A DNA stretch of 14,518 nucleotides, taken from the NCBI GenBank assembly GCA_024223125.1, contig JAAEOP010000117.1, positions 1 through 14,518 of the forward strand, given 5' to 3'. Shown here piece by piece: positions 6,051 through 12,272 of the stretch. Below the pieces are notes generated by a model. It was given only the letters and a program-made list of their open reading frames with translations, had not been told where the DNA came from and did not search any database. A program made the position numbers and the translations under genes. The stretch's first letter is position 1; every line of letters starts with the position of its first letter. This stretch comes from Chloroflexota bacterium (GTDB lineage Bacteria; Chloroflexota; Anaerolineae; Promineifilales; Promineifilaceae).

Positions 6051-8021
6051 ATGAGTGATACAGCCAACACCAACCAAAATGAAAAAGCTTCCAAAGTTCG
6101 CCGCAAGCCACAACGAGAAAGTGTCCTGACTCCCACCTTCGCCGCGGCCCGGCAAACGAGCGTCGATAACCAGCGTCAATCTCAACCGGCCGGGGGTAAT
6201 TTATTGCAACGCCAGTGCGGTTGCGGCAAACATACCATTGGCGGCGGTGTGTGTGAAGACTGTCAGCAGAAACAAGGAGCTGCCTCACACCTATCGCCCG
6301 CTGACCTCAGCGAAGCACCCCCACCTGATATTCAAACCACGAGAGACAGTTCAGCTAGTTTTAATTTCAGTTCAATTCCTGCCCGTACCATCACTACCTC
6401 CATTGGGCAGTACATCCAACCGAACCTGACCGTCAACGCACCGGGTGATCAGTACGAGCAGGAAGCTGACCGGGTCGCCGACGCAGTGATGCGGATGCCG
6501 ACCTCCCCCCTGCCCCCGCTCTTGAATGGCAGCAGTAGCTTTCTGAACCCAACGGTGAGCCGCCTGTCGGCCATCTCACGAATTCAGACCAGCGGCGGCA
6601 CTGGGGCGTTCCAGGCACCCTCCCACGTCGAGGCTCGCATCAACCAGATGAAGGGTGGTGGTCAGGCTCTGCCCGATACCGAGCGAGATTTCTTTGAGTC
6701 GCAGATGGGCTACGATTTCAGCAGCGTACGGGTTCACACCAATGCCAATGCCGTGCAAGCCAGTCGGGATATTCAGGCCCAGGCATTTACAATGGGTAAT
6801 AATATCGCCTTTAATGAAGGCGCTTACCGACCAGGGACCACTGAGGGTCACCGTTTATTGGCTCATGAGTTGACCCATGTGGTACAGCAAACCGGAGCAG
6901 TCCAGAGAAAATTAATTCAACGGACGATCGACCCATCCTATAACGCAACTCACGGAAGGTTTGACGTGACGACAACTCTGGGTGGATCAAACTTACCCAT
7001 TAGGATTCAATTTCATCCCGCCGAAACTTCTCCTTACTCCAACCAGATTGGACTGATTCAAGTTATACAAGTTAAAAATTCGGATACGGGTAGTGATGTA
7101 AACATTGCGTCTATGCCAGCAACCCGCGGAGCTGACCTACGTACCGACACTGCTGATGGTCGAGATGTTGAAGCTGGGTTCCACACTGACGTGGGACATC
7201 ATGAGCCATTTGCCCGACCAGGAAGTGGTAATCTACCTCCCCAATATCGGCTTGGTCGTGGTCCGGCTCAACCAGATCCGCCTACTCCTGGTCTTTCCCG
7301 TCCTAATTCTGGTGGAAGAAGGGGGGCTATTATTGGTTATAAAAGATCTAACGACCCTGCGGACATTAAAGAAGCTGAACTAACTGATGCACCGGGTTGG
7401 CCGTCAGTGAACCCGGCCCATTATGATCTCAACTTTGAGTTTGAGACAGTGGCAAAGGGCGAGGATACCATGACAATCTATGGCGCTCTCAAGTGGGGTT
7501 TTGAGACTCGCTCTAGTGTAGTTACGAATGAGCATGCCTCAGTAGATGATTCTCAGTCTGCTACTTTCGATGCAGCCCTGGAGAGGCATCGAAATTTCTA
7601 TGTCCATGAACCGGTAATTTTTTACTTTGATTTCGACAATCGTGTCTTGAGTGCCGACGAAGCAAATAAGATCGATACATTCTTGGCTTACCTGCGGCGT
7701 TTCTCTGATGTGCAGGTTACTGTCACCGGCTTTGCTGATAAGCGTGGAAATGTTTCATACAATCAGCAGTTATCTTTAGACAGAGCTAGGGCAGTTGACT
7801 CAGCGTTACGTACCAAAGGGGTACCTGCTACCCAGATTGCTCCAATTACAGTAAGCAGTGGGGGTGGTGAGACTGAAGACTTTACCCCTGATGCTACGAC
7901 TGACCAGGACAGAGAGGCAAATCGCCGGGGTAATCGCCGCGTTGTTTTGACCTTTAAGCATGTGTCAGGGTCAGGCGGAACGGGGGGGACAGGGGGCACT
8001 GGGGGCACAGGGACACCGTGA
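6051..8021 (+). CDS. DUF4157 (eCIS core domain) protein with C-terminal OmpA-like domain
   Basis: The 656-residue protein has several parts. Residues 1-50 are basic/polar with no signal peptide. A Cys knuckle follows (CGC and CEDC; C56, C58, C68, C71), as seen in other DUF4157 proteins. GDQYEQEADRVADAVM (132-147) precedes the DUF4157 domain (about 194-282), which has an intact HExxH zinc-protease-like motif, HELTH at 272-276. Residues about 290-510 are an unassigned, probably beta-rich region. Residues about 519-636 form an OmpA-like domain (FDFDN; GFADKRGNVSYNQQLSLDRA; NRRGNRRV). The C-terminal tail is Gly-Gly-Thr repeats. DUF4157 proteins are associated with extracellular contractile injection systems (eCIS). 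Without an export signal, the OmpA-like, peptidoglycan-binding-type domain suggests cargo or an adaptor rather than a normal outer-membrane anchor (inference). The upstream Shine-Dalgarno is weak. Confidence 0.85.
   Translation: MSDTANTNQNEKASKVRRKPQRESVLTPTFAAARQTSVDNQRQSQPAGGNLLQRQCGCGKHTIGGGVCEDCQQKQGAASHLSPADLSEAPPPDIQTTRDSSASFNFSSIPARTITTSIGQYIQPNLTVNAPGDQYEQEADRVADAVMRMPTSPLPPLLNGSSSFLNPTVSRLSAISRIQTSGGTGAFQAPSHVEARINQMKGGGQALPDTERDFFESQMGYDFSSVRVHTNANAVQASRDIQAQAFTMGNNIAFNEGAYRPGTTEGHRLLAHELTHVVQQTGAVQRKLIQRTIDPSYNATHGRFDVTTTLGGSNLPIRIQFHPAETSPYSNQIGLIQVIQVKNSDTGSDVNIASMPATRGADLRTDTADGRDVEAGFHTDVGHHEPFARPGSGNLPPQYRLGRGPAQPDPPTPGLSRPNSGGRRGAIIGYKRSNDPADIKEAELTDAPGWPSVNPAHYDLNFEFETVAKGEDTMTIYGALKWGFETRSSVVTNEHASVDDSQSATFDAALERHRNFYVHEPVIFYFDFDNRVLSADEANKIDTFLAYLRRFSDVQVTVTGFADKRGNVSYNQQLSLDRARAVDSALRTKGVPATQIAPITVSSGGGETEDFTPDATTDQDREANRRGNRRVVLTFKHVSGSGGTGGTGGTGGTGTP
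7982..8012 (+). other. Potential G-quadruplex at the 3' end of the DUF4157 reading frame
   Basis: Four G-runs on the coding strand, of 7, 5, 5 and 3 bases, are separated by ACA, CACT and CACA. This satisfies the usual G3+ with short-loop rule for a quadruplex. It encodes the Gly-Gly-Thr tail and ends seven bases before the TGA, so it would lie in the mRNA just ahead of the stop codon. The repeat units use different synonymous codons. Confidence 0.55.
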
Positions 8022-8035
8022 AGTGGAGCATATTA

Positions 8036-8169
8036 AGGAATGGGGATTTTATTAAACCCCGAACTTGTCATACCTGCGAAGGCAGGTATCCATCTTTTTA
8101 GTCGAGTGGATTCCCGCCTTCGCGGGAATGACAAATTAAAGTTCATGGGATTATTTAATCCTCATTCCT
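8036..8169. mobile_element. REPIN/MITE-like nested inverted-repeat element
   Basis: A roughly 134-base element fills the gap after the DUF4157 gene. Its ends are AGGAATG (8036-8042) and CATTCCT (8163-8169), and similarity between the arms continues inward with small gaps. Inside are two REP-like hairpins in inverted orientation. One is ATACCTGC, GAAG, GCAGGTAT (8070-8089); the other is ATTCCCGC, CTTC, GCGGGAAT (8110-8129). Both carry the shared flanks TGTCAT and ATCCA. Put in the same orientation, they differ by two compensatory base-pair changes and keep the GAAG loop. The second resembles the widely distributed GTCATTCCCGC/GCGGGAATCCA class of bacterial palindromes. There is no transposase gene in the window. 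Confidence 0.7.
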
Positions 8170-8276
8170 AAGACTGTTTGTGATAGTTTTAATAGCAGGA
8201 CGTGCTTCAAAGCCCAATAGGTAAAGTTGGCTCAGAAGTTTTAAAGGCCACCCCAACCAGTGGAGGAAATTGGGAT

Positions 8277-8891
8277 ATGATTAATCAAGAGGCTACGGCT
8301 ATTTCAATGGATGAACTCAAAGCACGTCTTTACTCTACAAATCAACGCACGAGTGGCTTGGCTTTGGCTGAGTTAGTCCGCCAGGGGAGGCAAGCAACCC
8401 CCATTTTGTTAGAAGCTTTAAATCATCCCGACCCTCGTATCCGTCTTTTTGCGGCCGACGGATTGGGTGAAGTTTTGGACCCTACCAGCGCTGATGCTCT
8501 GTTTCAAGCCACCCACGATGCTAGTGGTGAAGTGCGTGCCCGTGCAGCCACTGCTCTACACAGACTGGGGGATGAAAGAGACTTGGCGGCTTTGGTAGAC
8601 ACGCTTAACGATTACCCCGACATCTTAGATAATCCTTATACGGTTTCGATGTCTCCTCTTATGCAAGGCGGGGAGGAAGTTTTGCCTTTGGTTATTCCTC
8701 TGCTGAGTTCGCCCGATGACCTCACTCGCGAACGAGCATTTTTGATTGTTGAGGCTGTAGTAACCAAGTTGCCGCAAGAACAGAACTGGGATGAGTTGTG
8801 GCGCAGTTTAGGAAGTTACGATCCTGCTGCTCCGCAGACAGAACGTGACAGAGCCGCCCAACAATGGGCAGAATGGTTGTCACATCTCTAA
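8277..8891 (+). CDS. HEAT-repeat protein
   Basis: The 204-residue soluble protein has helical repeats of the HEAT / PBS-lyase type. Units are visible at about 40-68 (ILLEALNHPDPRIRLFAADG), 70-99 (ALFQATHDASGEVRARAATA) and 132-162 (VLPLVIPLLSSPDDLTRERA). Such solenoids are protein-binding scaffolds; no catalytic motif is visible. I prefer the ATG at 8277, ten bases after GGAGG (8262-8266), over a GTG at 8202 with no useful site. The gene lies 46 bases before the AAA+ ATPase and is co-directional with it, suggesting co-transcription and possibly a role as partner or adaptor of the ATPase or the DUF4157 protein (inference from position only). Confidence 0.78.
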   Translation: MINQEATAISMDELKARLYSTNQRTSGLALAELVRQGRQATPILLEALNHPDPRIRLFAADGLGEVLDPTSADALFQATHDASGEVRARAATALHRLGDERDLAALVDTLNDYPDILDNPYTVSMSPLMQGGEEVLPLVIPLLSSPDDLTRERAFLIVEAVVTKLPQEQNWDELWRSLGSYDPAAPQTERDRAAQQWAEWLSHL

Positions 8892-8937
8892 CATCTCTAA
8901 ATAGAGGGTAGGGCCATAATCCCAAATCGAGACCCCC

Positions 8938-10917
8938 ATGACCGACCCAGCAACCTGGCAAGTCACAAACGAACAATATCTCAGAGCCGTTCTAACCTGG
9001 CTACGGCTACGACTACAACACTTGGTTGACTCGACCCAGGCTGTCAACCTGACGCAAGCCGCTGAAACGATGGTCACCTACGAAACGGCCGATACACTGC
9101 CAGCACTCATCATCTTGCGCCAACGCTTTGGCCTCTCCCGTTTCGAGCAAGAGACCCTCTTGCTCTGCGTGGCCATGGAGCTAGACTCCGAAATAGCGGC
9201 CCTATGCGCCCAAGCGAATGGCAGCCCCAATCAACCTTACCCCACCTTTGCCCTGGCCATGAGGCTGTTCGATGAACCGGCTTGGGATGTCCTCTCGCCA
9301 GAGCGACCGCTGTCCTATTGGCGGTTGATTGAGGTCTTGCAGACGGGCGTGCAGCCGCTGACGACCAGCCCCCTCCGGGCGGATGGGCGGATTGTCAATT
9401 ATGTCAAAGGGCTAAATTATTTGGATGATCGTTTAGCGCCGTTGTTAACGCCGCTGGATATGGCAAATCCTGAAATCACACTCCCCCCCTCGCAACAAGC
9501 GATTGTAGAACAGGCTGTCCCTTATTTGCGGCAGCTTGCTGCCCAACAACGGGTGCCACTGCTTCAGATTTTGGGCACCGATCAAGCCAGTAAACAACTG
9601 GTCGCCTGGCATATTGCCACCGCCTTGGGCTTGCGCGTTTATTATCTGCCCTTGGCCCTCATCCCCACCCACATCACCGATTTAGAAAATTTGGCCCGGC
9701 TGTGGCAACGCGAAAGCCTCCTTTTGCCGATTGCACTCTATATTGATGCCTATGAAGCAGATGAACAGAGCGAAGGTCCAGCCTCAGCGTTGGGCCGCTT
9801 TCTGGTACGAAGCGACGGACTTTTCTTTTTGGGTACGCGAGATGTGTGGCAAGATTTAAGATGGGCTACGCTCGATCTTGATGTGGCCAAGCCGACCGCC
9901 ATCGAGCAGCAAACGGCCTGGCAAACCTTCTTGACTGATTATGCCCCGCACATCTCGGCTCGGCTGGCAGGACAATTTAATTTGGGGTTGGCCGCCATCC
10001 ATCAGGTGGCGCAAGCAATATTGAGCGAGGCCTCGCCACATGGACAGGCCACTGATGACCTCCTAGACAGGCTCTGGGTAGCCTGTCTGGTACACACCCG
10101 CCCCCGGTTGGACACTTTGGCTGAACGGATTGAACCCAAAGCGACCTGGGATGACATTGTGCTGAGAGACGATTTACGCCTGTTGTTGCACCAGATTGCC
10201 AATCAAGTTCAGCAGCGGGGTAAGGTTTATGAAGATTGGGGCTTTCGGCAACGAATGAATCGTGGCTTAGGGTTGGTGACCTTATTTGCCGGCGAAAGTG
10301 GCACCGGTAAAACGATGGCTGCCGAGGTACTGGCCAATAATCTGCGCCTCAATCTCTACCGCATTGACCTGTCGGCGGTCGTTAGCAAATACATTGGCGA
10401 AACTGAGAAGAACCTGCGCCGCCTCTTCGACGCCGCCGAAGATGGGGGGGCCATTCTCTTTTTTGATGAGGCTGACGCTCTTTTTGGCAAACGCAGTCAG
10501 GTCAAGGATAGTCACGACCGCTACGCCAACATCGAGACTAACTATTTGCTGCAGCGGATGGAAGCCTATCAAGGGTTGGCTATCCTGGCCACCAATATGA
10601 AAAGCGGTCTGGATGACGCTTTTACCCGCCGCCTGCGTTTTATCCTTACCTTTCCTGTCCCGGAACGCGACGATCGCCAACGTATCTGGCTAAAGATTTT
10701 CCCTCCCGAAACACCTCTCGATCAGTTAGATTATGCTCGACTGGCCAGCTTTAACTTGACTGGTGGCAGTATTTATAATGCTGCCCTCAACGGGGCCTTT
10801 CTGGCCGCTCAAGAGGATACGTCGGTGGGCATGCCCCATCTTCTTAGCGCCATTCGCACCGAGTTGCTCAAGTCTGATCGCCTGATTGATGAAACCAAGT
10901 TCGCCTGGCGAAAATAA
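8938..10917 (+). CDS. eCIS-associated-type AAA+ ATPase with degenerate ATPase-like region before the active AAA domain
   Basis: The 659-residue cytoplasmic protein has three parts. The N-terminal helical region (about 1-165) is followed by a segment (about 180-320) that has the order of an ATPase fold but no usable P-loop: ILGTDQASKQ (211-220) stands where GxxGxGKT would be, with ALYIDAYEADE near the Walker B position. The C-terminal AAA+ domain (about 400-650) is intact: Walker A GESGTGKT (452-459), Walker B AILFFDEADALFG (505-517, D510 and E511), sensor 1 ATN (551-553), candidate arginine fingers R564/R565 and a sensor 2 region GGSIYNAA (609-616). Proteins of this layout are regular members of eCIS gene clusters; their exact mechanical role is not settled. 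It is the last gene of the plus-strand module. No Shine-Dalgarno is evident before 8938, so translational coupling to the HEAT gene is possible. Confidence 0.85.
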   Translation: MTDPATWQVTNEQYLRAVLTWLRLRLQHLVDSTQAVNLTQAAETMVTYETADTLPALIILRQRFGLSRFEQETLLLCVAMELDSEIAALCAQANGSPNQPYPTFALAMRLFDEPAWDVLSPERPLSYWRLIEVLQTGVQPLTTSPLRADGRIVNYVKGLNYLDDRLAPLLTPLDMANPEITLPPSQQAIVEQAVPYLRQLAAQQRVPLLQILGTDQASKQLVAWHIATALGLRVYYLPLALIPTHITDLENLARLWQRESLLLPIALYIDAYEADEQSEGPASALGRFLVRSDGLFFLGTRDVWQDLRWATLDLDVAKPTAIEQQTAWQTFLTDYAPHISARLAGQFNLGLAAIHQVAQAILSEASPHGQATDDLLDRLWVACLVHTRPRLDTLAERIEPKATWDDIVLRDDLRLLLHQIANQVQQRGKVYEDWGFRQRMNRGLGLVTLFAGESGTGKTMAAEVLANNLRLNLYRIDLSAVVSKYIGETEKNLRRLFDAAEDGGAILFFDEADALFGKRSQVKDSHDRYANIETNYLLQRMEAYQGLAILATNMKSGLDDAFTRRLRFILTFPVPERDDRQRIWLKIFPPETPLDQLDYARLASFNLTGGSIYNAALNGAFLAAQEDTSVGMPHLLSAIRTELLKSDRLIDETKFAWRK

Positions 10918-10952
10918 ACGATAAAATAGATCCAAATATTCACAATTTAATT

Positions 10953-11522
10953 ATGACACGAACTATTTTTCTTTCTGGCAAAGTGATGAAACTTGACCCA
11001 GCGTAGCTTATTCAAGCGGGGGGGAGGGGATGGTGTTTGGAGTGGGGAACACGGCCGTTAAATTATACAACCACCCCACACCCCAACATCAAGCCGAAAT
11101 CGAGTATTTTTGCCAGAGCGGGTTAAACAGGCGGCTGCCGGCAGTCGTTCTCGCCCCTATCTCTCCGGTTACAAATGATAGTCAACAAATTATCGGTTTT
11201 CAGATGCCTTTGTTACGGCCGTCTTCCGAGATACAGCCGTTTTCGCTGCTACCCCTCATCACCTTTACCGCATCGCCGGCAGTTGGATCATACGCGGGCA
11301 GGTACAGCACGGTCATTATGTGGAAGACGCTATCGCCACCGCTCATAAAAACCAGAGCCGGTTTCCATTGCACTGAACGATCCCGAAGTGACCATAGCCC
11401 AATACCCACTCAACCAACTCCCCAAAGGTATTGAACAGGCCGAACGATATTTCTGTCATTCGGCCTGTACCCTGGTGCAAACGCTACATCGTTTACTATT
11501 TCGTTTAACGATGAGCCATTGA
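10953..11522 (+). pseudogene. Broken protein-kinase-like gene (nonsense codon plus at least three frame changes)
   Basis: Protein-like sequence can be followed through all three forward frames. It starts at ATG 10953 (MTRTIFLSGKVMKLDPA) and meets TAG at 11004. It continues as LIQAGG into a G7 run (11018-11024), where one missing G breaks the frame. It resumes as GEGMVFGVGNTAVKLYNHPT to about 11215 (QQIIGFQMPLL). Then a frame change leads to VFRDTAVFAATPHHLYRIAG and later GHYVEDAIATAHKNQSRF, up to TGA at 11374. A last segment (IALNDPEVTIAQYPLNQLPK, then GIEQAERYF) runs to TGA at 11520. With the frame restored, GGEGMVF is a kinase glycine-rich loop and AVKLY holds the VAIK-like lysine. The kinase catalytic core seems deleted between the second and third segments. 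The 3' end overlaps the convergent MOSC gene by 18 bases. Confidence 0.68.
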
Positions 11523-12233
11523 TTTTACTCTGTCTCCTACGCGAATAAAACCGATAGTTTCCGGCGTACAAGCAACGCCCACACAATTATTTCGGGACTG
11601 GGCTACCATTTTTAAGACACGTGGTTCACGCACGGCCGTAACTGGGTCCACATTGATCATCTGACAGCGTTTAATCGGTTGGTTTAGTCGGATTTGTACC
11701 TCACCGATTAAGAGGACGTTGCCCACCCATGATTCTTCGGCAAACGGTCGTCCGTCCAACGTTTCAATAATCATATTTTGCCGGAAGCGACGGCCGTCCA
11801 ACGGAAAATCTACGGCCGCAGCCAACGCCTCGGTCGTCGCCACACTCATCAACGACAGATTGAGCGTATCATAAATTCCCCGCGCAATACGAATCAGTGA
11901 AACATCCTGTCCATAAGCCTGTGCCAATTCCCTTTGCAAATATGGCGAATCCAACGGCAGAACATGGGAGTCAGGCGTCTCTACAGACACCGGTGAATTG
12001 AGTACATCATCTGGCTGGGTGAAGAACGGCCGGTAAAGCGCCAACTTAGGAATCTGCCGTGCTGTCAACCAGGGAAAACCCGAACGATCATCGGAGCGCA
12101 CAAAAGCGGCTCGCCGGTCGCCATCAATGCCGTACCAATAGACATGAGCTTCATCTATCTGTTCCCCACCCATAGACTTCACCGGATACCGCCACAATTC
12201 CTTCACATGGCCAACTTCTACAAAATCTTGCAT
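11505..12233 (-). CDS. MOSC domain protein (mARC/YcbX-like)
   Basis: The 242-residue protein has an N-terminal MOSC_N beta-barrel (about 8-100; VKELWRYPVKSMGGEQIDEA) and a MOSC domain (about 110-240). IKRCQMINVDPVT (187-199) aligns by eye with the mARC RC..TTVDPDTG region, so C190 is the likely molybdenum ligand. FRQNMIIE (150-157) is also typical. Members bind molybdenum cofactor and reduce N-hydroxylated compounds; the natural substrate here is unknown. There is no ferredoxin-like 2Fe-2S tail, so an external electron donor would be needed. The start at 12233 is supported by GGAG at 12240-12243 with a six-base spacer; an in-frame TTG 12 bases upstream is less likely. It lies 39 bases after the decarboxylase stop, probably in one transcript. 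Confidence 0.87.
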   Translation of the reverse strand: MQDFVEVGHVKELWRYPVKSMGGEQIDEAHVYWYGIDGDRRAAFVRSDDRSGFPWLTARQIPKLALYRPFFTQPDDVLNSPVSVETPDSHVLPLDSPYLQRELAQAYGQDVSLIRIARGIYDTLNLSLMSVATTEALAAAVDFPLDGRRFRQNMIIETLDGRPFAEESWVGNVLLIGEVQIRLNQPIKRCQMINVDPVTAVREPRVLKMVAQSRNNCVGVACTPETIGFIRVGDRVKSMAHR

Positions 12234-12272
12234 ACCAATCTCCAATTCTTCGATCCTGTTCAGAACAAGTCG

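Noticed and set aside
5890..6288. 132-codon minus-strand open frame covering the divergent gap and the start of the DUF4157 gene
   Set aside because: It overlaps the coding N-terminus and Cys knuckle of the DUF4157 gene and the candidate promoter, and resembles no protein family.
8066..8133. CRISPR-like pair of repeats
   Set aside because: Only two units, in inverted rather than direct orientation, each a complete hairpin, with no array or cas gene; a REPIN-like reading fits better.
8202..8276. GTG start 25 codons upstream for the HEAT-repeat protein
   Set aside because: It has no useful ribosome site, and the ATG at 8277 has GGAGG ten bases upstream.
11030..11434. 134-codon open frame as an intact small gene
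   Set aside because: Only its first 60 or so codons look like protein. The similarity continues in other frames on both sides, so it is a fragment of the pseudogene.
11435..11468. Hairpin ACAGGCCGAA / TTCGGCCTGT as a terminator between convergent genes
   Set aside because: A 10-bp stem with a 14-base loop lies inside the last coding-like segment of the pseudogene, and no T-run follows on either strand.
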